Shown here: piece by piece, positions 10,780 through 21,530 of the stretch
Position numbering within the stretch: position 1 is the first letter of the stretch
Layout of the letters: the number at the start of each line of letters is the position of its first letter
DNA from: Oehlia diaphana
Lineage: Eukaryota > Glomeromycota > Glomeromycetes > Glomerales > Glomeraceae
Direction of reading: 5' to 3'
DNA length: 64,000 nucleotides
Assembly (NCBI GenBank): GCA_003833135.1
Contig: QZLH01000270.1
Span: 45,249-109,248 of the forward strand
Notes under the pieces: model-generated
The model's input: only the letters and a program-made list of their open reading frames with translations
The model's database searches: none
What the model was told of the DNA's origin: nothing
Program-made: the position numbers and the translations under genes

Positions 10780-11115
10780 ATTTTCAAGCTCCAGTTCAAA
10801 ATCTACAAAAAAGAGAAGTTAATGAATATTTTTATATAAAAAACCCAAAACCCGTTTCCAATCTTGAATTCTAAGTTCCAGTCTGAAACCTATACAAGAA
10901 AAGCCAAAAAACGGTAGTAAACATTCTTATACTGTATATACTGTATATATATATATAAACAAAATCCTGTGCCTCTTCTCTTTTTAACATTAGTAGCATT
11001 TTTATATACATATATAATCCCTACTCATTCACTTTTTCTTTATAAACACCTACCATTTCAATTTCAAGTTATAGTCCAGGAATCTCTAAAAGAAAAGGAT
11101 TAAAAAACGTTCATA
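10780..11115 (-). repeat. Intron-like tandem repeat array (weak, about 3 units)
   Basis: On the minus strand, three units show a pyrimidine tract plus acceptor followed by a 35-45 base mini-exon and, in the clearest case, a donor: CTTTTCTTTTAG then AGATTCCTGGACTATAACTT... then GGTAGGTG (near 11100-11040); CTTTTCTTGTATAG then GTTTCAGACTGGAACTTAG (near 10900-10860); CTCTTTTTTGTAG then ATTTTGAACTGGAGCTTG (near 10810-10780). The mini-exons share CTGGA(A/C) and lack coding potential. An inverted pair AACATTTATGAACGTT lies before the first acceptor. Confidence 0.45.
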
Positions 11116-11947
11116 AATGTTCTTAATAAAAAAATATTTTTTTTTTTTTTAAAAAAAAAAAGGTTTACTTAAAAAATAAATTTTTAAAAAAAATTCGACT
11201 TTAAAAACTGAAAAAAGAATAAAAAAAAATAATAATGATGAATTTGGTTTAAGAAACCGAGAAGAAAGAAAAGATGAATTTTTTTAAACTTTGAAAAAAA
11301 AACTCTTATCGAAATGTGTCACAAGGGCGCAGTAAAATATGGAGAGCTTTTAACCTGTCCGACCGTGTCATTTTATACTTATTTGCAACATTACATCATC
11401 GCCTTATTCGCCAAAAAATGTTTATTTACTTTTAAAGAATAGAGAGAAACCTTGTCTCCTGGTTTAATACTTTCAGATTTACATCATTCTCAACATTCAC
11501 CGATCCTTTCAAGTATCTTTGATATTTCTGTAATGAGTTATATAGATAGAGGTCTAAAAGCTGATCCATTCAAAATCAGTAAAAATATATGAATTGATTA
11601 AACTGAGTTCAAAAAGTTTTTACTAGGCTTTATTAATATAATATAACGTGTCACACCTTGATAGTATAATCGAAATTTTCATCACAAATTATTTCATATT
11701 AAAGTTTTATGCTATATTATCCTTTTAAAGAATTATGTTTCAGTATATTTCGGGAATCGGGATATCTTAAAATAATATTACGTTACCTTTATCTAAGGGG
11801 CTTGGGAATTCTACAATGTTATCGTGGATTTATAGAAATCACGAGAAAGATCTATTTTTTATTTGTGTTGATTATGTGCATTATATATTCTCATGATTTC
11901 GCGATATGGAGGGTTGCATGAGTAATTGTATTGGTAGGTAATGCACC
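11116..11947. other. Intergenic, low complexity then unique AT-rich
   Basis: 11130-11300 is dominated by A and T runs. The rest shows no supported gene; a 70-codon open frame at 11709-11921 has no recognisable features. Nothing else seen. Confidence 0.35.
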
Positions 11948-14110
11948 TCATCTATATTCCCAATCATCTGCTTCATCATAATATGGTTTCATCTCAGTTG
12001 CCACATCATAAGGATTAAGCTCGGTCGAAGCACTTACCTCAGCTGAAACCAAAGGATTCGTTTGTGTCTCCAATGCACTAATCTGACCAGAAAAATCGTC
12101 AATAGAATTGCCATGATCATCAGTAAAATTCATATTAGGCTTTTCGGTAATGGCATTGTTTACACTGATCATTTTTTAGTATTCTGCAGAGAAAAGATAT
12201 TATATTTTGATCTTGTGCATCCGTTAGACTCAAAGATAGCATTTTATTTATTCGATGAACAGTCACAAGTTACACAAATTAAAAAAAGGAGAAAGGCTTA
12301 ATATAGGCAGATATACAATGCTTTATTAGTTTTGGAATGCATGTGCAAGAAATACATTTTTTCATCAAAATTACGCAGAAGAAATGGCGCAGTACATTTA
12401 TATCAAACCTTTTGTTTTAAGACTTCAGCAATTGCATAATCTTTTCTATCCTTAGTTAGATTTAAGATGAAACCCAGAGAGATGGATTTTATCTGCACTA
12501 TTTTTTCTTTGTCTATACCATTAAAGCTTATAAACCTTTCCAGATCTCTCCATCTTTTTCCGTAAAGCTTTTCATCAGAACATTTCGCCTCCGGAATCGC
12601 TTCTCTAACCTCACTTTTAACTAATACTTGAGATCCATCCTTACCATGGTCAGGTTTTAATTTCTTATATCGATTAAATATAGCTTCACCAAAATCAAAA
12701 TAGCCGTAGATAAGACCTCGAGATGCATCTTTATTTTTAGATTCAGCACTATCAATCTTATCGGTGAGTTGCAAAAAAATACTGGTTACGGTTTCTCTTG
12801 CTTCTTCCAAGCTCTCACAAGGAACAGGCGCCTCCAGTGCCACATCAGTTAATAATTCTTCAATAAATTTTTTTAGCATAGTTGATACTTTCTTCTCGCT
12901 GGTCTAGCTTTCTTACTAGATGATTTTTCGGTTGATGCGCCCGATTTCCTAGAAGGTTTTTTCTGTGCGTCATTCATGCTCCATTTTATTAGATTTGATA
13001 CCTCTGGCATCATTCCAGACGATGAGCGGACTGTCAATACAATCATAATGCACGGCATGCTTATAGGATAAAAAAATGGTGTCTTTCGAAAATTCTATAG
13101 AAATTTTGTCAGATCATTTCTTACATTTTGGGTGTTGGATTTGATCGCTAGAGTTCCTTTGAAATCGAGTCATCACATTTTTGGAGTTAGCAGGTGTGGT
13201 ACTAACATCTACAATAGAGCTGGTTGCCTGGTCAGAAGTTTCTTTAAAGCTTGATGCCTTGTCAGTAGTCTTGGACGAGTTTTGATCCTCTCCGCCTACA
13301 ATCCTAGTTCGTTCATAAGTGTTACATCACCATCCACAGGAGTCTGATTTCCCGAATCCACTGGTTTGGAGATAGAGTTTTCATCAGAAGTTGTAGACTT
13401 GTCTTGCAATACCACCAGGATAAAAGTTTCGATCTCTCTGCTTTTGCAATCTCAATTTGGACATATAGTTTTACCACGGCGGTTCATCAGATATTTTTCA
13501 AGGCACATTTGGTGGTAGATACATCCACAGGTGGCCATGGTAAATTCTTTGATTGGCCCATACGGTTGAGATCCAATTGTCTCTTTTTACATAAAATGCA
13601 TGGGTTTATCTCCGGGATATAAATATCAGAAGAAAGAATAGTATTATTATTTGCGTTGAGTATCTTCATTACAAGAGTTAAACTTGTTTTTTATCCATAC
13701 TGCCTTCGGTTGCATATGTTGAGTATCAGCCTGAATTGGTCTGTTTTATAGCGCTGGTAAATGTCTAGGAGAAAGTGATTCCCAGAGTTTCTAGCAATTT
13801 ATTGATTGCCAAAAAATATCTATATCCGAATATTGGTTTGTTGATATGATAATAGCACATCCGGATACATGACACGCAATAAATAAATAGATGTCTTTGC
13901 CCATGAATTTTCTAGCACGGATCACATGTTTCTTCGCGATACAGATAATAAATTTTTTATTAATTCGTTTTGCAATTGTTTATCTTCCAGTTTCGTAACT
14001 CTAGCCTTAAGCTCAACATTTTCAGCCCTAAATTTTATCGTTCTCAGCTTCAAGATCAGTTATATGTTGCCTCAATAAGTCTATTTCGGATTCGAGATTG
14101 CATGTTTGCG
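11948..14110 (-). pseudogene. Degraded coiled-coil/RING family gene(s)
   Basis: Minus-strand fragments fit a multicopy coiled-coil plus RING-like family that I recall from Rhizophagus. In order from 14110: a coiled-coil start (CNLESEIDLLRQHITDLEAE); a RING-like zinc site split by a frameshift, CILCKK (13597) in one frame and CGCIYHQMCLEKYL...CPN-stop-DC in the next (13530-13440), giving Cys-Cys...Cys-x-Cys-x2-His-x2-Cys...Cys-x3-Cys; a low-complexity Ser/Lys linker (12990-12880); and a 158-codon tail at 12403-12879 containing LEEARETVTSIFLQLTDKID and GLIYGYFDFGEAIF. A further 74-codon piece (11948-12172, SAEVSASTELNPYDVATEMK) belongs to the same family by style and may be part of a second copy. 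Stops and frame changes make the locus non-functional as it stands. An E3-ligase-like role would be inference from the RING alone. Confidence 0.55.
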
Positions 14111-14988
14111 TACTATATACTATAGGATTTGTTTTAAAATTTCGGAGTGAGAAAAAATAATGCGAAATAAATATACAAATCATACGTAGCATAGCCCCTA
14201 TTCCTTCGTTTGATCTCGCATGACGAAATTTCCCGCCTTGCTCCCGATACTATTTGGATACTAGAAATTATATTTGCGTTTTTCTACTGTTGGTAATCCT
14301 TCTAATAATAAATGAACTTTTTGTTGTTTCATCTTTGAAGATTTAAACGAAGTATCGAAAGTTTATTATCTCCATTTAAAATAGAAAACGTATTTTCCCA
14401 ATATTTACCGTTACAATTTAAATTAAAAAAGATTCTAAAGTTTCCAATTTCGTCAAATTCCTTAGATCGGAATATTATTCCATCGTGGATACTGGATAAT
14501 ATTTAATCGGATCTATATGATTATACCTTATTTTAAAAATTTGTATAAATTGATCAACGTAATTATTAATGTCCTTTAACGAACTCTAAAGTAAAATTAT
14601 TAAGTTTACCAGTTTCTTGAATCGTATCGATCTTAAAAAATTTCCTTGGTGTCAAATTAAAATTATTTCTATCGGTAAATATTATAATATCCCGTGATTA
14701 CATTTAAAAATTACGTTTTACATAAAGAGAATTATTTTTAATTGATACTTTGACATGTACTGTATGTATCACAAAATCTTTATTAATATAAATAATTAAC
14801 ATGTGATTTCACATTGAAAAAGCACGTTTTGTCAAAAATATTTCGAGGCTTATTTTCTTCCCATCATTATTCGTATCCGTAAGAAAAAAAGATAAAAAAT
14901 GAAGTACAAAACAATTTAAGATGTTTCTCGTGACCGACCCAATAATCTTGATCACAAATAATGATAATAAAAGTATGGAATAAGAATA
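14111..14988. other. Intergenic between two minus-strand loci
   Basis: AT-rich, with no frame or RNA gene that I can support. It contains the 3' flank of the RBR gene (right side) and the 5' flank of the degraded RING locus (left side). Confidence 0.35.
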
Positions 14989-16609
14989 TTATAAGCCGGG
15001 GATAATGGTCTGTACAGGAGCAATATTGCATACACTATTGAATACACCGCATGACCAGCCGGTTTGTGGGTCACGCAGGCTAAGGCAAATGAAACTGTAT
15101 ATCAATATAATAAGAATTAGTTTATAATTTTTTGTTTGAATTATCGACATTAAGATAAATACCAGAATTGCTGATCACAAGGACATTTCATATGCTTGCA
15201 ATTACGGTCATGTTCGATAATTGTACCACATCTCGGGCATGCGCGGCACGATGGCACTCCGGATACGTTTCCTACTTGCTGAAACCATAATATTAACGAT
15301 AAATTATATAATTGTGGGGTTGGGGCCATCGGGCAGGGTATCTTACTTTTTTGTTCGCATTGTTGAGAATGGCTAGACGTGGATCGACACCTCCACAGAA
15401 ATCGTTATTACAACGATAACCATGGTAACTCTTAACTTCGTGCAAGCAGTACCAACAGAATGCGAATTCACTAGCGCCCGGCCTCCTTGAGCATATCAAA
15501 CATATTACTGATGTCCGATTCTTATCTCTTCTCTCACAACATGTGGAGCACTACCGATGGTACTTGAAGTAAACAAGAGCTGAGAAAAAAACTCGAAAAG
15601 TGAATTCTCACCTGAGGACATTCTTGAACACCGAGAGCCCGAAGAGCATAATTTTCACTAATCTTGGTCTCAAAATGTTTGCACTCGTCGTCAGTAAGCT
15701 GACCTATCTTGCGGATGTCAGCATATTGCCATTCCACAAGGCAACGAACATCGGTTGTCGCTTGATATACACAACGAATAGTGAGAAACATTACCAGTTG
15801 ACGTCAGACAGAAATGTGTGAGTACTCACAGTCAGTATACGGACAAAAAAATTGGAATTTGCCTTCGCTAACAAGTGATCTGCAAAAGGCAGTCAGGGAT
15901 TCAGGATTAATAGCGTGGCCACATGGCATCTGAAAAGGGGGTTAAATATATTTGAAATTAAATGTTGTTTTCCAAGTCGTCTGAAAGATATCTATTACCT
16001 TTGCACGTAAGTTTTCTGGGTCGTCATCCCAACTATAGATAAAAAGATTTAGATTGGGCTTGGTGAATGATTGAGCAACTAGGAGTACTTACGTGATCAT
16101 GTCAGGTTCGTTAGTAAGCTCTACGCCGTCGTCGGAGCTTGAGCCGCCCGGGAGTCTGAAATACAAATTGTTATTTAGCAAATAACTCAAATGTAATTAT
16201 GTAAACATGGTCAAAAAAAATTCGGGGATGCAGTAAAACTATTAATTGTAAACATAACAAATAGATATCATCAATCTTCAACGGCAGATTGAAATTTTTT
16301 TTCCCTACCTAACGACCAAATGAAGTGTAGAGCGTTGCTTTATTTTATAGTGTCCCGCTGTGTAATGGTTTTCTAGTTCTTTCCCGGCAAAGATAAGACG
16401 TAGATGCTCAATTTCTACACCTGGTGTCTTTTCTTTCACCTTTTTCTTAATATCTTCAATCCTGGAAACATCAAAGGAAAATGTTAGTACCAGATTTAGC
16501 TGTTTTTCATTCCTAGTTTCACGTATTATCTTTACTTAGTTTCCGTCGTGATATCATTAAGCGTAGATGTAGTTCCATTGATGCCATAAACGAATATTTG
16601 AAAAGCCAT
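14989..16609 (-). CDS. Ubiquitin-like domain plus RBR (RING-IBR-RING) E3 ligase-like protein
   Basis: Nine exons join in frame to 332 residues: 16609-16536, 16461-16309, 16155-16093, 16032-15999, 15929-15830, 15760-15612, 15550-15347, 15278-15163 and 15094-14989, all with GT-AG introns. Residues 1-77 form a ubiquitin-like fold (start MAFQIFVYGINGTTSTL, end STLHLVVRLPGG, where ubiquitin has STLHLVLRLRGG). Next comes a reduced RING1 with MPCGHAINPESL and CP, then an IBR-like Cys cluster (ECPQCSTCC, VICLIC, FCWYCLHE, CNNDFCGG), then RING2 with CPRCGTIIEHDRNCKHMKC and FCFICL. The Cys of RNCKHM aligns with the catalytic Cys of RBR ligases, so ubiquitin transfer is plausible. The protein is short compared with parkin and RING1 lacks some ligands, typical of the UBL-RBR-like proteins I recall from Glomeromycotina. 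No frame damage is seen. The sixth-intron acceptor at 15551 (CGGTAG) is chosen because the nearer AAG would introduce a stop. Confidence 0.85.
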
Positions 16610-16699
16610 TTTCAATTCAGAATAAAGTGCTGTTTGGCAGGGAGCAAATATACGTGGTCAGTTGTTACACCAATTGGTGATCTGGATATTCTTAGAGAT

Positions 16700-16795
16700 T
16701 GTTTTTGTTATCATTGTACGTATTGTACGAGTATTGTACGGTACACGTAATCGGAGCTAAATTAATACTTCAAATTCCGGAAATCCGGAATTTTT
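16700..16795. promoter_or_regulatory. Candidate upstream control region of the RBR gene
   Basis: About 100-190 bases upstream of the RBR start codon are three copies of ATTGTACG (16715-16740, the last followed by GTACAC), and about 30 bases further a dyad AATTCCGGAAATCCGGAATT (near 16773-16792). CCG/CGG dyads are typical of fungal zinc-cluster regulators and repeated octamers suggest factor binding. The sites are seen; the function is inferred. Confidence 0.35.
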
Positions 16796-17759
16796 GAGAT
16801 AACGGACTTTTTTTTGCATGCACATTGTAAATAACGAATCATTACATTTTTTAATGATGGTTGGATTGGAAGAGAATATTAATTAATATTGATATTACAA
16901 GCATAGCGGCCTTTCGTTTTAGTTTTATCACAATTTAATACTCGCTTCTGGTGAAATTCACTGACTTCGCCTTGATTTGTATAATATATTTAAAAGTAAA
17001 AAATTTCGGTACTAGTGTTTACATAACGCGTGATTATGGTAAATATTTTATCCCTTCCCTAACATATGAAAACGCCATTTTTCTTTTTTTATTTTTTCGT
17101 GTTCTTTTCTTCTTTCTTTTGGATAATACTGATTTACAATCATTTATAACATTTAGGAAAGTAATATATACTTTTTTATGATGGTTATAATAGTGCTTTG
17201 AATGAGAATTTTTACTGAAACTTTAATTCGTGATACTGATTCATATCATTCGATCATTAGTAATTTTTTTATGATGCCCACTTTTCATTTCTTAAATAAT
17301 GCTCTTTATGAGAATCCATTCAAACACTAACATATTTAATACATAATGTTTACCCCAAAGTTTATGATGCCACGACAGATTCCCATTTACAGTTAACGAA
17401 TTAAATAATAATGTAAAACTTTTGTTATAATCAATAATAATTTTTATCTTTCACGATTATCTCTTTGATAGTAGTGTTAATAACACAATTTTTTCTTCCC
17501 ATTTTGAATCATTTAATACCTTTTCATTAGATTACTAATATAAACTTGACATCACATTTACCTTTTTTGGTAATGGTTTTAAGAGTATCCCTTAAATTTG
17601 CCTACAATTTTGTTTTTTAATTAAAGACACTTTTAAATGTCTTAAAATATTTTATTAATATTTTTGTAATAAATTCTATAAGTAAAAATCGAAAAAAAGT
17701 TAAATTTGATTAATGATTTTTTAAAAGTAAATGATCGGCAAATTACTTTTAAATTGAAA
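16796..17759. other. Intergenic, no supported gene
   Basis: AT-rich sequence. The 76-codon frame at 16951-17181 is Phe-rich low complexity and is not supported as a gene. Nothing else recognised. Confidence 0.35.
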
Positions 17760-18560
17760 TATCTTTTATATATTAACCCTAGAAATATAGAATAAAAATT
17801 GTTCTACATTATTATCAGTTTTTATTGCTTCACATTTTTGTCCAGATGTTTCAATATCTTCATAATCATTATCTGATTGAAGCTTGTGATATTTTGCTGC
17901 TGAAGAAATATCATTAAGAATTTTCTTGTTTTAGATTTTTATTTAGAATATTTTTCTATTTTTAAGAAGAATGTAGTAATAGTTTTTATTAATATATTTA
18001 AAATAAAAATTATTTAATGCAAAGACTAAAGTTACCTAAATGTTAACTATTTTTATCATTATAATCTTCTTCAATAACTACATCAATTTCATTAGATTTA
18101 ATTTCACTACAAACAACTCATTTTCTTTTAACTCTATTGATATTGACTCTATTGACATTTGCTTTACAGGTCTTGGTACTTTTATTTGTTTCTTAAGTTT
18201 CACACACATTGCTAGTATTAATAATTGATCCTATAATTTTTTTAAAAAAAGAAAATTGTATTTTTGTAAAATGGATTATGGATTTATATATAATATACAA
18301 AATAATTTATATTTACAATTAACATGTTAGATTATCTTATGTTCTACCCAATTACCAACAGTTTCTTGAAAGGATGGATTTTTTTGCAAAATTAAAGCAA
18401 AATAAATAATATTGTATTAAACTAATCAATTAATAAAATATAAGTTTTATTTACCTTGTAAATGCATTTATTAATTTCAATAATTGGTATATCATGATAT
18501 TCAGTAGTAGAATATAAATGATAAAATTTTTCAGCTACTAAGATTCCTGTAATTTTTTAA
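17760..18560 (-). pseudogene. Degenerate coding tract of unknown family
   Basis: On the minus strand, protein-like pieces occur in order: LVAEKFYHLYSTTEYHDIP with IIEINKCIYK up to a donor-like GTAAAT (18550-18450), then KNPSFQETVGNWVEHK (about 18380-18335), then VNRVNINRVKRK and SNEIDVVIEEDYNDKN (18150-18050), and finally SSAAKYHKLQSDNDYEDIET with CEAIKTDNNVEQF (17920-17790). Stops interrupt it. The exon-like blocks separated by possible introns suggest a dead multi-exon gene, perhaps transposon-borne; I do not recognise it. Confidence 0.35.
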
Positions 18561-19362
18561 AGTTAGATTATTTATAAAAATTCAAAGTAAATTAAATAAT
18601 ATATAGCATACAGTATAACTATACCAAATTCTTTTTGAAATATGAGAAAAAGAAGAAATCTTTTAATAATTTATATTTTTTTTTGAAAATTGGCTATCAT
18701 ATATATATTGTACCTCAGATTGATTCTTGCCTCAAATTAAAACTTACTAATAGAATATGACAGTTAAAAGAAAAAAAGGAAATTATGCTACATAATATTC
18801 CTTTTTTAATAGAAAATAATAATTCATAAACCCATTATTTCGTTAAAAAAAATTCATTATTTCTTTGAATATAAATAATAAATTCATTATTATATATTCT
18901 TAGTAAAGCTACCTGTAATTAAATATAATAATATAATAATAATACATGAAAGTACAAAACTAAATTAACAAATACTGAACCTACAACTATTTGCTTTTTA
19001 GATAGATCTAGATATGTAAAATTTAGTTAGTATATTGATCATATCTTTATATTCAGCTATAATTTTTCTAAGATTATCTGTATAAGTACAAATCAATTAA
19101 TATCATATAATTATAAACAAAAAAGAAAGCATTTATTATTTTTATTTTAATTTTAATAAATATTTATTAATTAATTAATTATTTATTTTTTCTTTTTAAA
19201 GATTCTTTAAAGTATATCAATTATACTTTTTATCTGCAATATAAATATTCTGAATTTATTAATTATTAATATAAATAAACTTAAAATTTGAGGTCATAAT
19301 AAGCTATTCCAGCTAATAAAGTATATGAAATTCAGTTCTTTTTAATTTATAAAAAAAGCTTT
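18561..19362. other. AT-rich spacer, no gene
   Basis: Extremely AT-rich with no supported frame, RNA gene or clear repeat. It ends at the eight-base target duplication of the next element. Confidence 0.35.
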
Positions 19363-20360
19363 ACTAAAGTTAAGGATGGTGTCGCAAATAAGTAATTGCA
19401 GAATAATTGCAATTTACGGTATTGCGAAATATTGCAAATTTTTAAATCTAAATATTCGCAATTTCACAATTTACACATTATCTGCAATTCTGCAAATATT
19501 CTGCAATTCTGCAATTCTGCAAAGTATCGCAATTCAATTGCAGAATAATTGTAGAATTGCAAAACATTTGCGTAATTGTAAAACATTTGCGAAATTACAG
19601 GTTATTTGCAATTTTGCAATATTTATTATTAAAGCAATCCTAAAAAACATTGCAAAACATTTTTTTTAATTAAAAATACTTTGAAAAAATGTTTCACAAC
19701 GTTTATTCTTTAAATTAATTAAAAAAATATTGTGAACCATTTTTTTAATTAAATATACTTTGAAAAAATGTTTTACAACGTTTTTTCTTTAAATTAATTA
19801 AAAAATGTTGCGAAACGTTTTTTTAATTTAATATATTTTGAAAAAACGTTTTGCAACATTTTTTCTTTAAATTAATTAAAAAATATTGCAAAATGTTTTT
19901 TTTAAATTAAATATACTTTAAAAAAATGTTTCATAATGTTTTTTCTTTAAATTAATTAAAAAATGTTGCAAACTGTTTTTTTAATTAAAAATACTTTGAA
20001 AAAATGTTTCACACTGTTTTTTCTTTAAATTAATTAAAAAAATGTTGCAAAACATTTTTTTAATTAAATATAATTTAAAAAAATGTTTTGCAACATTTTT
20101 CTTTAAATTAATTAAAAAAACATTGCAAAACATTTTTTTTAAATTAAAAATATACTTTGAAAAACGTTTTACAACATTTTTTCATTAAATTAGTTGAAAA
20201 AATGTTATGTAAACATTTTTTATTAAATTAGTTCAGTAAACTAGTACTAAAACTAATCAGGTGAATTACGGAATTGCAGATTACTAACTGTAATTTAACT
20301 CCAAAATCTGCAATATTGTGGATTTGATCAATCAATTGCAGCACCATCCTTAACTAAAGT
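19363..20360. mobile_element. Non-autonomous hAT-like element with internal tandem repeats
   Basis: The element (19371-20352, 982 bases) is flanked by a perfect eight-base duplication ACTAAAGT (19363-19370 and 20353-20360), the size typical of hAT insertions. Its ends are inverted repeats beginning TAAGGATGGTG (about 17 bases with one or two mismatches). The interior is a tandem repeat of about 75-110 bases alternating TTGCAAAACATTTTTTTAAT and TTTTCTTTAAATTAATTAAA, preceded by short GCAATTCTGCAAA blocks. No transposase frame exists, so it depends on a hAT enzyme elsewhere. Confidence 0.85.
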
Positions 20361-20659
20361 TATCTTTAATGTAGGTCTAATAATATATTACTTTAATTGA
20401 ATATACATAGTTATAAGAATATACCTAATTTACACTTAAAATGATTTTAATTATTTTCACCCAGAGTAATTTAACCTGATAATTTATCTGGTATAATGGC
20501 AAATAATAGATTAAATTATGTAGGGTAAATAGATATTAGAGGAAACATGAAATGGTAATATTAAATATTGAATAGGATGATGAATAATAGAGGTCACATG
20601 ATAATGGATTACAAAATACAAAGTGATTAATAGAAGTCAAAAAGATTTAATTAAGAATT

Positions 20660-20731
20660 GATTATCATTAGCTTGTTGGTAAATCACTGAGATTTCAATT
20701 ATAATGAGGTCATAGGTTCGATTCTGATAAT
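20660..20731 (+). repeat. tRNA-like head, possible SINE
   Basis: Contains an A-box-like TAGCTTGTTGG (20669) and a B-box-like GGTTCGATTCT (20715) at tRNA-like spacing, which could serve as an internal Pol III promoter. The D and T arms fold partly, but no convincing anticodon stem exists, so this is not called as a tRNA gene. The following 300 bases (to about 21030) are A-rich with recurring GAATTAAAGAA, which would suit a SINE body and tail. Confidence 0.35.
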
Positions 20732-21287
20732 TAACAAAAATTTAAAAATTAAAATTAACATAAGAAAAAAATATAAAAGATGGTGAATTAAAAAATGGCG
20801 GATTAAAGAACATAGAAGATAGTGAATTAAAGAATGTATAAGAAAAGAATTAAAAGAAACATTGGAAAGATAACATAAAAACATAAAATAGATTATAAGA
20901 ATAACACATAAAATAGAAAATAGCATATGAAATAATATATATGAAATAGAAAGAAAGGAGATTCGTAAAATAAAAAGGGATGAAATTAGAGGGAGTTAGA
21001 TAGCAAACTTGAAGGAGAAAATTAAAAAAAAAGAATATTTTTGGTTTTTTTTTAGTTTAGAGTTTTAGTTTCATTTTAGAATTTGTTTAATAATGAAAAT
21101 TAAGGAGAATAAAATATTATTTTAATACATTAATTAATTATTTTGATTTTTTTGTACACTTTTCTTATGATGAAAAAATATATTTAATAATTTACTTAAA
21201 TTAAAGTATTATATTTATAAAAAGTAATATAGTTCGCTCTAAATTTTTATATGTATTTTATTTTATTATAATTTATTAAGAAAATTA
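20732..21287. other. A-rich possible SINE body and spacer
   Basis: 20760-21010 is purine-rich (AAAGATGGTGAATTAAAAAA-type motifs recurring), and the rest is AT filler up to the MULE left end. No gene. Confidence 0.3.
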
Positions 21288-21530
21288 CTATATATAACTG
21301 GTGGTGATTTTCACCGGTGGCTGATTCATGTGATTTGTGTATATACTGATCGTGTAACTAATTTGATTATTAATTAGAAATCATGACAATTAACTTTTTT
21401 TTTCTTCTCACGATAAATGAAAGGACCTTAACGAAACAAGATTCCTCTCTAAAGGTGAATTATATTTCCAAAAAAAGTTAACCATTATTTTTATGTTTCA
21501 AGTGCTAATATTAGGATTTTTTTTTTAGAT

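Noticed and set aside
20660..20731. A tRNA gene
   Set aside because: A and B boxes are present, but the anticodon stem does not pair and the acceptor and T stems cannot both be satisfied; kept only as a tRNA-like SINE head.
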